Assembly (NCBI GenBank): GCA_023426125.1
Contig: JAFABI010000058.1
Location: 46,233 to 110,232 of the forward strand
Direction of reading: 5' to 3'
Source: Bacillota bacterium
Lineage (GTDB): Bacteria; Bacillota; Clostridia; Acetivibrionales; DTU013
DNA: 64,000 nt
In this document: piece after piece, positions 43,036-52,481 of the stretch
How the letters are laid out: each line of letters begins with the position of its first letter
Numbering within the stretch: position 1 is the first letter of the stretch
Position numbers and translations under genes: made by a program
The notes under the pieces: generated by a model
Seen by the model: the letters and a program-made list of their open reading frames with translations, nothing else
What the model was told of the DNA's origin: nothing
The model's database searches: none

Positions 43036-44028
43036 ATGCATCGGATGAAATTGAAAATATTAATCCCTGCCGCATTAATCCTTGTAATTCTGGCTATCAG
43101 CCAGTTGATTGCAAATAACGACGAAGCTGTAAAAAATGGAAATGAACCTGCCCAGCCCGCGGAAAGGAAGTATAAGACCATTGCAATTGTCGTCCACGAC
43201 ATGCGCCACATGTTTATGGCCAGTGTGGCGGGAATGATACGGGAAAAGGCCCGGGAGAACGAGAACATAAGGATTCTCCTGTATGATTCCGAAAGCAGCA
43301 ACGACAAGCAGACTGCGCAATTAAATGAACTGATCGGAAAAAAAGTAGACGGAATCATATTGAATCCTACGGATAAGGCGGAGGTCAACCCTGCGGTAGA
43401 AAAAGTCAAAAAGGCCGGCATACCTTTGATTACGGTCAATATGAATACAACCAGCAATGCGGTGGACTGCTATATAGGTTCGGATTCCATACGGGTGGGC
43501 GAGCTGCAGGGAACATACGTGGCCGAAGAGCTGAAAGGCGTGGGAAATCTGGTGGTCCTGGCAGGCAAGGCGGGGCATGATGCCACGGAAGACAGGCTCG
43601 AAGGTTTGAGGAATATTATCGGCAAGTACCCGGGAATGCACATCGTCAGAGTGGAATATGGAAATTGGGACAGGAGCAAGGGGGCTGAAATAATGGAAAA
43701 CATCCTTCAGGAAGAAGCCAGAATAGACGCCGTGATCTCCCAAAACGATGAAATGCTGCTTGGCGCCCTACAAATGCTGGAACGCTATCACCTGAAGCCG
43801 GTGACCGTCGGGGTGGACGGTATTCCGGAAGCCCTGGAGGCCATGATGGAAGGCAGGATCGGCGCTACGGTCTATCAAAACAATAAAGCACAGGCTGCAG
43901 CAGCCTTTGACATCATGTCCAGGCTGTTTAACAACGAGAAGGTGGAAAAGGTAAAATGGATTCCCCTGGAGCTTGTCACTCCGGAGACGATTGACAATTA
44001 TATAATATCGGATAGAATGAAGCCATGA
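43036..44028 (+). CDS. Membrane-anchored periplasmic sugar-binding protein (RbsB-like), possible sensor partner
   Basis: A 330-residue protein with an N-terminal hydrophobic anchor (ILIPAALILVILAISQLIA) and no lipobox cysteine, then a type 1 binding fold: AIVVHDMRHMFMASVAGMI, KKVDGIILNPTDKAEV, GIPLITVNMNT, VISQNDEMLLGALQML, GVDGIPEALEAMMEGRIGAT. It lies directly after the YesM kinase and before a MalE-type gene. An uncleaved anchor and this position recall XylFII-LytS-type systems, where an anchored binding protein presents sugar to the kinase. That role is an inference. ATG 43036 is 3 bases and ATG 43045 is 12 bases from AGGAGG, so the start is uncertain by three codons. Confidence 0.85.
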   Translation: MHRMKLKILIPAALILVILAISQLIANNDEAVKNGNEPAQPAERKYKTIAIVVHDMRHMFMASVAGMIREKARENENIRILLYDSESSNDKQTAQLNELIGKKVDGIILNPTDKAEVNPAVEKVKKAGIPLITVNMNTTSNAVDCYIGSDSIRVGELQGTYVAEELKGVGNLVVLAGKAGHDATEDRLEGLRNIIGKYPGMHIVRVEYGNWDRSKGAEIMENILQEEARIDAVISQNDEMLLGALQMLERYHLKPVTVGVDGIPEALEAMMEGRIGATVYQNNKAQAAAAFDIMSRLFNNEKVEKVKWIPLELVTPETIDNYIISDRMKP

Positions 44029-45407
44029 GAAAGGAAAGTATGCAACATATGAAACGAAAACTGTCAACTGCTGCCGTCCTTGTCCTGCTGATTACAGCTT
44101 TGTCCGCATGGTTTGCAGGCTGCAGCGGCAATAGCGGCTTAAGTGACAACCTGCAGGATAAAAAAGGGGCGCTGGCAGGTATTACCATAAACTGCGCCTT
44201 CATCGGCGGCGGAGACTATGAAAAGCTTTACGACCAGCTGCCTGAGTTTGCAAAAACCACCGGAGCGACTGTCAGAATCGTATATAAGGGAAATGGTTTT
44301 GACATCGATAAAAAGCTGATCATGGACTTTACTGCCAATACGGTGGATTATGACGTGATGTGGAATCATACCAGCTTTTTTTCACAATACATCCCATACC
44401 TTGAGCCCCTGGACCCCTACTTTAGTCCCGATGAGCTTAACGATTTCCTGCCCAGGCTTTTGAATGCCTGCAAACGTGACGGAATGTTGTGGATGATCCC
44501 GAGGCATGCGGACATAAGCAGCCTCCATTACCGGACCGATTTGTTCAACGACCCGAAGGAAAAGACGGCTTTCAAAGAGCAATACGGCAAGGAATTGAAA
44601 GTTCCGGAGACCTGGGAGGAATTCGTGGAGGTGGCCGAATTCTTTACCCGGGGCACCTCCCTTTATGGAACGCAGTTTGCAGGCAAGGAAGAGGCTCTGA
44701 CCGGCAGATTTTATGAGCTCCTTCTTTCCAATGGCGGAGAATTTCTGGGTACGGAGGGCAAAGCCGCCTTTAACAGCGAGGCAGGCGTCAAGGCTATATC
44801 CATGCTCCGGGAGCTTTATGCTTCGGGTTCAATGCCCAAGGGGATGGTGAATTACCTGTGGGACGATCTGGCCAGCAATTTTGCCAACGGCAATATCGCA
44901 ATCTATCCCGAATGGTACGGATGGTACTCCCGTTTTCAGAATCCCGAATATTCAAAGGTCGCGGGGAAATTTGACGTTGCGCGCCAGCCCGCTGGTCCCG
45001 GCGGTATACATGGCGGTTGGGGCGGCGTGCATGCGTTTTCCATACCGAAAGCCGCCAAAAACAAGGAAGCTGCCGCGGTTTTGATCAAATTCCTCACAAG
45101 CCCGGAAAGTGAGTACAAAGAAGGTAAGCTCGGCTACCTGGTAGCCAGAACCTCCATCTGGGATAAAATGATAAAAGAATCCGAAAGATCCAATGTCCCC
45201 CTGGATAAAAAAAGGCTGGAACTGGCAAAGCTCCAGCTTTCAGAGGATTTTCAAACGCCTCCCCTGATTGCCCAATGGATCAGTTCCTCCAATATTCTGT
45301 TTCCAAGGCTCCAATCGGTAATCCTGGGAGAAATCGAACCAAAGACCGCATTGGATGAAGCTGCGGCTGAAATAAACAAACTGCTGGAATCCAGTACAGG
45401 CGGTTAA
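44025..45407 (+). CDS. Extracellular solute-binding lipoprotein (family 1, MalE type)
   Basis: A 460-residue lipoprotein: hydrophobic signal with lipobox FAGC near residue 33, then a family 1 solute-binding fold (ITINCAFIGGGDYEKLYDQL, VDYDVMWNHTSFFSQYI, VPETWEEFVEVAEFF, WDDLASNFANGNIAIYPEW). It should capture an oligosaccharide for the two permeases encoded downstream. The start overlaps the previous stop (ATGA), suggesting coupled translation; ATGs at 44040 and 44049 are alternatives. The ligand is unknown. Confidence 0.91.
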   Translation: MRKESMQHMKRKLSTAAVLVLLITALSAWFAGCSGNSGLSDNLQDKKGALAGITINCAFIGGGDYEKLYDQLPEFAKTTGATVRIVYKGNGFDIDKKLIMDFTANTVDYDVMWNHTSFFSQYIPYLEPLDPYFSPDELNDFLPRLLNACKRDGMLWMIPRHADISSLHYRTDLFNDPKEKTAFKEQYGKELKVPETWEEFVEVAEFFTRGTSLYGTQFAGKEEALTGRFYELLLSNGGEFLGTEGKAAFNSEAGVKAISMLRELYASGSMPKGMVNYLWDDLASNFANGNIAIYPEWYGWYSRFQNPEYSKVAGKFDVARQPAGPGGIHGGWGGVHAFSIPKAAKNKEAAAVLIKFLTSPESEYKEGKLGYLVARTSIWDKMIKESERSNVPLDKKRLELAKLQLSEDFQTPPLIAQWISSSNILFPRLQSVILGEIEPKTALDEAAAEINKLLESSTGG

Positions 45408-45410
45408 CGC

Positions 45411-45450
45411 TTAGCACTGGCGAAAATATAACTTCCGATGCTCCTTAATT
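45411..45450. repeat. Solo arm of repeat family C
   Basis: TTAGCACTGGCGAAAATATA followed by ACTTCCG and GCTCCTTAATT aligns with the inverted arms at 16765-16915. Confidence 0.5.
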
Positions 45451-45478
45451 GACATACTAATAAACAGTGAGGATAACC

Positions 45479-46387
45479 TTGAGGAAACCCAAAATCAGAT
45501 TTGCCGAACCGGAAGAAAAACGAATCGCAAGGATATTTACAGCGCCGGCAGTAATCATCGTATTACTGGTACTGGCTGTGCCGATGCTGTTCTCATTTTT
45601 CATCAGCTTCACAAACTATTCCATGCTTAAAACCGACAGGCTGATGTTCATTGGCTTCCAAAATTATATGGAATTGTTTAAGGACAGGGTTTTCATGGAG
45701 GCCCTGCAAAGAACCGCTGTCTATATCCTTTCAGCTTTGGGGATTGAGCTTGCAGCCGGTATGGGTATAGCCATCCTGATTTCCAGATATGTTAAGCCGC
45801 AGGGCGTTTTTCGCACCCTGATGACCATACCGATGATGTTTGCGCCGGTACAGGTGGGTTTCCTGTTTAAGTGGATCTTTAACGATCAAACCGGACTTGT
45901 CAACAATCTCCTCTATTCCATCACGGGCAGGGACATGAACATTGCATGGCTTGTGGAGCCCGGCTTTGGTTTTCTTTCCATCCTCGCCGCAGAAATATGG
46001 ATGAGCACCCCCTTCATGGTCTTGATCCTTCTCGCAGGCCTGCTTTCCCTGTCCAGGGAGCCCTTTGAAGCTGCAAAAGTCGATGGCGCCAGCTTCCGGC
46101 AGCAGTTCCGGTTCATTACCCTCCCGCTGATGGAGCGGTATATCTGCATTGCGCTTATGATCCGCTTCATGGATATTGCCAGAACGTATGATATCATCCG
46201 CATCATGACCGATGGCGGCCCCGCCAACAGGACGGAAATGCTCTGGACCTATGTCTACAGGCTCGGAATAACCTCCAACAGGTTTTCATTGGGAAGCGCC
46301 ATGTCCTTTATCGCAGTGGGACTGGCTTATGTATTGATTATAAGTATGTTCAGATACATGAACAGAGCAGGGGGTGATCGGGAATGA
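45479..46387 (+). CDS. Carbohydrate ABC transporter permease (MalF type)
   Basis: A 302-residue permease with six membrane segments and the EAA loop LSREPFEAAKVDGASFRQQF. It pairs with the MalG-type protein whose start overlaps its stop (ATGA). The TTG at 45479 has TGAGGA 5 bases upstream; the GTG at 45467 lies at that site. No ATPase gene is present in the operon, so a shared MsmX/UgpC-type ATPase is presumably used. Confidence 0.91.
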   Translation: MRKPKIRFAEPEEKRIARIFTAPAVIIVLLVLAVPMLFSFFISFTNYSMLKTDRLMFIGFQNYMELFKDRVFMEALQRTAVYILSALGIELAAGMGIAILISRYVKPQGVFRTLMTIPMMFAPVQVGFLFKWIFNDQTGLVNNLLYSITGRDMNIAWLVEPGFGFLSILAAEIWMSTPFMVLILLAGLLSLSREPFEAAKVDGASFRQQFRFITLPLMERYICIALMIRFMDIARTYDIIRIMTDGGPANRTEMLWTYVYRLGITSNRFSLGSAMSFIAVGLAYVLIISMFRYMNRAGGDRE

Positions 46388-47238
46388 GAGCCCGGAACGG
46401 CAAAATGAAAAAAATAATGACGGACATTTTTCTGTGTTTAATAACGGCGGTTTTTATCCTGCCCGCCGTCTGGATCGTCCTGACCGCATTAAGGCCTGCC
46501 GCTGAAATAAACTCCAGCCCACCCGTCTGGATTCCGCAGAGCCTGAGCCTGGACAAGATTGCAAAATTGTTCGGCGCTTTTCATCAGGAATCCACCGTCC
46601 CTTTCAGCATTTATCTCTATAACTCAATCGTCACGGCACTGGCAGGCTCCACCGCAGCGATTGCCGTGGGAACCCTTGCCGGCTATGCCTTTGCCCGCTT
46701 CAAACAAAAGGGCTTAAAACAAATCTTCCTGGGCTTGATGCTGATCCGGGCAATCCCCGGCATCGCCCTTGGCCTCCCTTTATTTGCCATCTTTGCAAAG
46801 CTCAAGATTTTGGACAATACTTTCAGTCTCGCCCTTGTATATTCGGCCCTCGGCATCCCCTTCATCGCCTGGCTCATGTCGGGTTATTTCAAGGATATCC
46901 CCGAGGAACTGGACCATTCCGCGCAAATCGACGGCTGCAGCCGCCTTAAAACCCTGCTGTATATCGATATACCGCTGGCCTGGCCCGGCCTGGCCGCCGG
47001 ATGGACCTTCATTTTCCTTGCCTGCTGGAATGAATTCCAGATTGCCAGCGTTCTTACCAGAACGACGGCATCAAAGACCTTCCCGGTCGGCCTGTTCGAT
47101 TTTGCCAACGAATTCACGCTGGACTGGAGCGGGGTAGCTGCTGTGTCCCTGGTAATGCTGGTTCCTGCGATTATTTTTGTTTCACTTACGCAGCGGAATC
47201 TTGTGATGGAGCTGACCCTTGGCTCTATCAAGGGCTAG
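46384..47238 (+). CDS. Carbohydrate ABC transporter permease (MalG type)
   Basis: A 284-residue permease with six membrane segments, LAGYAFARFKQKGLKQ and the EAA loop DIPEELDHSAQIDGCSRLKT. It forms the channel with the MalF-type subunit. Last gene of the two-component, binding protein and permease operon. GGGGGTGATCGGGA precedes the ATG. Confidence 0.92.
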   Translation: MRARNGKMKKIMTDIFLCLITAVFILPAVWIVLTALRPAAEINSSPPVWIPQSLSLDKIAKLFGAFHQESTVPFSIYLYNSIVTALAGSTAAIAVGTLAGYAFARFKQKGLKQIFLGLMLIRAIPGIALGLPLFAIFAKLKILDNTFSLALVYSALGIPFIAWLMSGYFKDIPEELDHSAQIDGCSRLKTLLYIDIPLAWPGLAAGWTFIFLACWNEFQIASVLTRTTASKTFPVGLFDFANEFTLDWSGVAAVSLVMLVPAIIFVSLTQRNLVMELTLGSIKG

Positions 47239-47338
47239 AGCTTCGAAAGCAGAAACCTGCATGTTGCTACTGCTGTGAAAAGACGAAGTAATATCCGGGA
47301 AATGCATTATGCATCCGTACCCTCCATCGTTTAATGGA

Positions 47339-47367
47339 TTGCACAAGGCAGCATGCAGGTATATAAT
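47339..47367 (+). promoter_or_regulatory. Sigma-A promoter of the helicase gene
   Basis: TTGCAC (47339-47344), a 17-base spacer and TATAAT (47362-47367), 45 bases before the start codon. Confidence 0.75.
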
Positions 47368-47411
47368 AGTACCAATCCGTTTATAGACAAAATATATTTG
47401 AGGGAAGGCCA

Positions 47412-49799
47412 TTGAAGAAGTTCAAAGAAATAATCAAACTCTCGGTACACGACCTGATTGATTTTTCGCTTTTGTCCGGAGACCTGGGCACCGGTTTCTT
47501 TTCGGCATCCAGGGCTGTTGAAGGCACCCGGGGACATCAGGCTGTCCGCAAGGCAATCCTTTCGACCTTGCCGGAAGACACCTCCTACAGCGCCGAAGTG
47601 CCGGTAACATTCATTGCGGAGGGCAAACATACCATTCTTGAGATATCCGGCAGGATTGACGGCGTTATAGAAAGCCCCTCCGGTACGGTCATTCATGAGA
47701 TCAAAACAACGCAAATCCACCCCGATCTTATAGAGATTGATCACAATCCCCACCATTGGTCACAGGCGAAGTGTTATGCCTACATGTATTCTTTCCGGCA
47801 TAAGCTGAACCGGCTTGAGATCAAGCTTACCTATTACTGCCTCGAAAACCGGACGGGAAAATCCTTTACGGAAGAATATGATTTTAACCGGCTTGAAGAG
47901 TTTTTCCTTCCCCTTTCGGAGAGCTTTCTGGAATGGCAGGATATTTTGAATGAGTGGCGGGATTTGCGGGACAACTCCATTGGTAAGCTTTCTTTTCCCT
48001 ATCCTTTTTTCAGAAAAGAGCAGGGGAAATTCATGGACAGCGTAAGTAATTGCATACGGACAGGCAGTCTGTTATTTGCCCAGGCCCCCACAGGCACAGG
48101 CAAGACGATAGCGGCGCTTTATCCTGCTGTCAAGTCCCTTGGCGAGGGGTCTGTTTCAAGGATTTTTTATCTGACGGCCAAGACCACCACCCGGGCGATC
48201 GCTGAAAAAGCCCTGAATGACATGAGGCAAAAAGGGCTTCGGCTAAAATCCGTGACAATCACCGCAAAGGAAAAAATCTGTTTCAACGACGTCTTCAGTT
48301 GTGATGCCGCTTCCTGCAAATATGCCGTCAATTATTACGGCAAGGTGAAAAATGCGGTAAAAGATGCGTTTGTGTATGAAAGACTTGATGGGAATCTTAT
48401 TGGGAATATCGCTGTCAGGCACGAGGTCTGTCCCTTTGAGCTGTCATTGGACCTGTCTCTGTGGTGCGATGCAATCATCTGTGATTATAATTATCTCTTC
48501 GACCCCAGGGTCTACCTCAAACGGTTCTTTATGAACCGGAAAGGCGACTATTGCTTCCTCGTTGACGAGGCTCACAACCTTGTGGACCGGGCCCGGGACA
48601 TGTACTCGGCAGAGATAGGAAAAAGGCAGGTGCTGGAGCTGAAGCGCGCTGCCAAGGCCGAACTGCCTGAACTGTATGTTTATGTCGAAGAATTGTACAG
48701 GCACCTGCTTCAGATTTCCAAAGAACTTGACAACGGAAATGAAGAAACAGGGCATACACAAATCCAGGTCAGGAAGGAGCCTCCGCTGGAATTGGGAAAG
48801 CTGGCCTCCAGGCTGACGGAATACGCTGAAAAGCTCCTTTCAAAAGGACTTCCCGTTACCTTTGGAGAACAATTTCTTGAAATCTATTTCACGCTGGTAA
48901 GCTTTACAAAGCTATTGGAATTCTATGACGACCGTTATGTGACCTACTATGAGAAAACCTCAAGGGACCTGAAAATAAAGCTTTTCTGCCTTGACCCCTC
49001 CAGACTCCTGAAGGAGGCCATGAACAAGGGCAAGGCGTCCATCCTGTTTTCAGCCACATTATCGCCGGTGGAATACTTTGCAAGGATGCTGGGAGGGGAT
49101 GAAACCGCCGGAACCATCGTTCTTCCTTCCCCCTTTCTGAAGGAGAACCTCTGCGTTTTTATTGACGATACTGTAACCACCCGGTATAAGAGCCGGTATT
49201 TAACCTATGACACTATCGCCGAAAGCATTTTGGCGGCCGTAAGCTGCAAGACGGGAAATTACATGGTATTCTTTCCCTCCTTTGAATATTTGCGCGAGGT
49301 CTATTTCAGGTTTCAAGGCATTCAGACCGGTATCCGGACCCTGTATCAGACACCCGGCATGTCGGAAGCGGCAAGACAGGAATTCCTGGATGAATTCGAA
49401 TACCCGGGAGAGACAAGCCTGGTGGGCTTCGCTGTTTTGGGGGGCGTTTTCGGCGAAGGCATCGACCTGGCCGGCGACCGCTTGTCGGGTGCCATCATTG
49501 TTGGCGTGGGACTGCCGCTCCTCAGCAACGAAAAAAACATCATCCGGCAATATTTTGACGAGCAGGCCTGCTGCGGCTTTGAATATGCATACCTTTACCC
49601 CGGAATGAACAGAGTGCTTCAGGCTGCCGGGCGGGTGATCCGCTCCGAAACCGACCGGGGCGTGATTGTTTTGCTGGATGAAAGATACGCCAACCATGCC
49701 TACAGGGATCTGCTTCCACCGGAATGGTCCCCTGTGCTGCGAGCCAGCGACGGCTGCAAGCTGGAAGAAGTGCTGCAGGACTTCTGGTCCGAAGGCTGA
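47412..49799 (+). CDS. ATP-dependent DNA helicase, Rad3/DinG-like, with N-terminal nuclease-like domain
   Basis: A 795-residue superfamily 2 helicase. The first 150 residues resemble the RecB/Cas4 PD-(D/E)XK fold (ILEISGRIDGVI, then IHEIKTTQIHPD). The helicase core has Walker A QAPTGTGKTIAALYP, four cysteines spaced like an XPD iron-sulfur cluster (ICFNDVFSCDAASC, then HEVCPF), DEAH box VDEAHNLVDRARDMY, FSATLSPVEYFA and motif VI region NRVLQAAGRVIRSE. It should unwind DNA 5'-3' in repair. TTG start with GGGAAGG upstream. Its 3' end is overlapped by the read-through frame of the truncated Gfo/Idh gene and followed by repeat A. Confidence 0.9.
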   Translation: MKKFKEIIKLSVHDLIDFSLLSGDLGTGFFSASRAVEGTRGHQAVRKAILSTLPEDTSYSAEVPVTFIAEGKHTILEISGRIDGVIESPSGTVIHEIKTTQIHPDLIEIDHNPHHWSQAKCYAYMYSFRHKLNRLEIKLTYYCLENRTGKSFTEEYDFNRLEEFFLPLSESFLEWQDILNEWRDLRDNSIGKLSFPYPFFRKEQGKFMDSVSNCIRTGSLLFAQAPTGTGKTIAALYPAVKSLGEGSVSRIFYLTAKTTTRAIAEKALNDMRQKGLRLKSVTITAKEKICFNDVFSCDAASCKYAVNYYGKVKNAVKDAFVYERLDGNLIGNIAVRHEVCPFELSLDLSLWCDAIICDYNYLFDPRVYLKRFFMNRKGDYCFLVDEAHNLVDRARDMYSAEIGKRQVLELKRAAKAELPELYVYVEELYRHLLQISKELDNGNEETGHTQIQVRKEPPLELGKLASRLTEYAEKLLSKGLPVTFGEQFLEIYFTLVSFTKLLEFYDDRYVTYYEKTSRDLKIKLFCLDPSRLLKEAMNKGKASILFSATLSPVEYFARMLGGDETAGTIVLPSPFLKENLCVFIDDTVTTRYKSRYLTYDTIAESILAAVSCKTGNYMVFFPSFEYLREVYFRFQGIQTGIRTLYQTPGMSEAARQEFLDEFEYPGETSLVGFAVLGGVFGEGIDLAGDRLSGAIIVGVGLPLLSNEKNIIRQYFDEQACCGFEYAYLYPGMNRVLQAAGRVIRSETDRGVIVLLDERYANHAYRDLLPPEWSPVLRASDGCKLEEVLQDFWSEG

Positions 49800-50644
49800 T
49801 GGAGGCGCCTGCGCCAGGGGCACTGGTACGAAAGGCATTCCGCATAGATAGCGGCCGTTGGCGCAAGGCATTCGGTGTAGGGGCGGCCATTGGCCGTCCA
49901 ATAGCTATATGTCGTAGATTGCATTTTACATTCCCCTTTGTGCCCGCATGTACGGCAGCGCTCCCCCCTGTAAGTCCCGTTTCTTCCATAGACCCTTAAT
50001 TCTCCGAAGGCGGATACTTTTACAGGATTCTGGCCTATAAACCAGTTGATTATATCAAAATGATGGGTGGATTTGTGTACGAGAAGTCCCCCGCTTTTTT
50101 CCATATACCTGTTCCAGCGTCTGAAGTAGCTTGCTCCGTGTCCCATGACCGCCACATTCCGGTCAAGCATCCATTCCATGTGAACATTATAAACTTCGCC
50201 AATTTGCCCCGACAGCATGATTTCTTTGATTTTTGTCACAAAAGGCACAAAACGGTAGTTGAATGTAACCGTTACCTTTTTTCCCGTTCTCCGTTCCGCC
50301 TCCAGGATTGCTCCTACCTTTTCCGCATCGATGGTCATAGGCTTTTCGGTTATTACGTCGCAGCCGGCTTCCAGTGCCTTGATAATATATTCGTGATGGT
50401 AGGCGTCTACCGTCGTCACAATCACAATATCAGGCTTCTCCGCATCCAGCATCCTGTCAAAATCATCATAGGGCTTTGCACTTTTTGAATACCTGCAATG
50501 CGCAAGCACTCTGCCGGGATTTATATCAAATATCCCTGTCAGTTCAACCTCAGGACACCAGCCGCTGCCGATCCTTTTTGTAAACATAACCAGCGCCCGG
50601 CTGCTTGCACCCGCAATAATACATCTTTTTTTCACAATTTTCAC
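49700..50644 (-). pseudogene. Truncated Gfo/Idh/MocA oxidoreductase, 3' part replaced by repeat A
   Basis: The first about 235 codons (50644 to roughly 49940) are a normal Gfo/Idh/MocA start: Rossmann part with GIFDINPGRV, VTEKPMTIDAEKVG-like EKP motif, GGLLVHKSTHHFDIINWFIG and GERCRTCGHKGEC. Intact relatives continue for 130 or more residues. Here the frame instead runs into repeat A (complement of GGGGCGGCCATTGGCCGTCC at 49880) and then antisense to the helicase 3' end, giving an unrelated Arg/Ser-rich tail. The gene therefore looks broken by the repeat or a deletion beside it. It closes the ABC/two-component operon of 50671-56463. An enzyme on the imported sugar was probably lost. Confidence 0.75.
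49875..49905. repeat. Half copy of repeat family A at the broken Gfo/Idh 3' end
   Basis: GTGTAGGGGCGGCCATTGGC continues CGTCCAATAG and matches the complement of the right end of 39204-39280. It lies between the helicase stop and the last homologous codon of the Gfo/Idh gene. Confidence 0.7.
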
Positions 50645-50670
50645 GATTCCTTTCCCCCTGGAAGATAAAT

Positions 50671-52476
50671 TTACAACGGTATATAAATGTATACTGCCGT
50701 TCCCCAGCCATGTTTGCTGTTGATTTTAATCTTGCAGCCGTCTCCATAGGTAAGCCTGAGCCTTTTTACGGTATTCATCAGCCCGATGCCGTCAAAATCC
50801 CCGGTCTCATATTCAAGCTTTCTTCTTATTTCCTCCAGCGCTTCCCTTTTCAGTCCTATGCCACTGTCCACAACCGCAATTCTTATCCTGCCCTGCCATT
50901 TTGCCACTTTAATCTTTATGATGGATTTGCCGTTCTTTTCCTTCACTCCGTGATAAATCGAATTTTCTACCAGCGGCTGCAGGATGAGCTTGATTACCTT
51001 TTCCTCCTTCAGTGGCTCTTCACAGTCCCACACGACTTCAAACTTATCCCTATACCTGATTTTTTGAATATCAAGATAGCTGGAAGTCATATCGATTTCC
51101 TCCCGCAGGGATACGATTTTTTCCGGGTCGCTTAAGGAATAATCCAGAATATCGGAAAGGCTGTCGATCATTTTGCACACTTCATTGGGCTGGTTTGTCA
51201 TGCTGAAGCTTTTCCAGTAAATAATTTTCAGGGTATTGAAAAGGAAATGGGGATTGATTTGCGACTGCAGGGCGGTCAGCTCCATGGTCTTAAGCCTGTA
51301 CCTTCTTTCTGAAAGCTGTATTTTCAAATAACTTTGTTCAATAAAGGTTTTAAGGATATTGCTCATGATGTAGCCGTACTCATCCTTGACCCTTGACGGG
51401 AGAGGCAGCAGAGGCTGTCCTTTTTCCACGCGGTCGATAATACCTATGATATTTTCAAGATGCCTGTAATTTCTTTTTGTCAAAAAGTAGATGATTACCA
51501 TGCCCAGACACAGGGAAAGCAATACAAGCAGACCGGTCAGTGTGGTGAGTTTTATCGGTATCTGGTAAAGCTGGTCCGTTGGCACGATGGAAATATATTG
51601 CCATCCGAATTTTTCAGACTGCAGGCTGTTGAGCGCATACATACGGTTGTTTACCGTAAGGGTGGCCGATGCCTGTTTATTGCCCGCGATACGCTTCAGA
51701 TCCTCTGAATTGAATTCCTCCGAATAGTGATGGGTGAATACCGGAATTCCCTGCTCGTCCAGTACCAGAATGCTCTCCCTGGGAGAAATCCACAAGCTGT
51801 TCAGCCGATTTTCAAAGTAGCCGGTGTATATATTAAGCACAATTACCCCGTCTGTCCCTGCCTTACCTGTTGTGTGGAGCTTTTTATATACCGTTGTGAT
51901 ATTTGTGGGCTTTTTTTCAAACGCATACTGCTTTATGGCCCTGGTCTCGGTCCAGACCTCCTTTGTCCCGCTATAATTGATAAAGCTGTCGTACCATTCC
52001 CTGTCATAAAAATCCCCAAGGCTTACGAGACCTTCCGTTGTTGTGAAAAAGCGATCTTCAGGGTTTTCATAATAGATATAGATAGAATGAATGTAAGGCT
52101 TTGCATTTACGGAAGACGCGATAAAATTGTTCGTCAGCTGGAACAGTCTATAATCCTCCAGGGATATTTCCCCGCCCTTTGTTACCCGTTTCATATTCAC
52201 GGTAATCTGCGGATTTGCACTGAAGATGAGGTTTATTGCATCCATTTCACTGAACATCAGCTCAACATTGTCTCTCGTCTGTTTTAATAAATTCGAAACA
52301 TTCTTGTTGATGTCGGTCTTGATATACTGTTCGGTAATCGTTATGGACAGAGCCCCAAGAATCACCAGAGGCACAAGCAAAGGGAGTATAAATATTGTCA
52401 GGTTCTTTATGAAATATCTCTTTTTCATAAGCTCCGCCACCTTTTCGCCGGCAATTTTCAGACGTTGAAACGACAA
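50671..52476 (-). CDS. YesM-type sensor histidine kinase (second system)
   Basis: A 601-residue kinase: membrane helix (about 25-47), extracellular cache-like sensor (to about 300), second helix (LTGLLVLLSLCLGMVIIYFL), HAMP-like linker, phosphoacceptor in INPHFLFNTLKIIYWKSF, PLVENSIYHGVK and VDSGIGLKREALEE. It senses an extracellular signal, probably linked to the sugar of the adjacent importer, and phosphorylates the YesN-like protein encoded just upstream. TTG 52476 stands 6 bases past that gene's stop with GAGGA 9 bases before it; an ATG at 52428 (MKKRYFIKNL) with AAGGTGG is an equally possible start. Confidence 0.92.
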   Translation of the reverse strand: MSFQRLKIAGEKVAELMKKRYFIKNLTIFILPLLVPLVILGALSITITEQYIKTDINKNVSNLLKQTRDNVELMFSEMDAINLIFSANPQITVNMKRVTKGGEISLEDYRLFQLTNNFIASSVNAKPYIHSIYIYYENPEDRFFTTTEGLVSLGDFYDREWYDSFINYSGTKEVWTETRAIKQYAFEKKPTNITTVYKKLHTTGKAGTDGVIVLNIYTGYFENRLNSLWISPRESILVLDEQGIPVFTHHYSEEFNSEDLKRIAGNKQASATLTVNNRMYALNSLQSEKFGWQYISIVPTDQLYQIPIKLTTLTGLLVLLSLCLGMVIIYFLTKRNYRHLENIIGIIDRVEKGQPLLPLPSRVKDEYGYIMSNILKTFIEQSYLKIQLSERRYRLKTMELTALQSQINPHFLFNTLKIIYWKSFSMTNQPNEVCKMIDSLSDILDYSLSDPEKIVSLREEIDMTSSYLDIQKIRYRDKFEVVWDCEEPLKEEKVIKLILQPLVENSIYHGVKEKNGKSIIKIKVAKWQGRIRIAVVDSGIGLKREALEEIRRKLEYETGDFDGIGLMNTVKRLRLTYGDGCKIKINSKHGWGTAVYIYIPL

Positions 52477-52481
52477 ACCGG

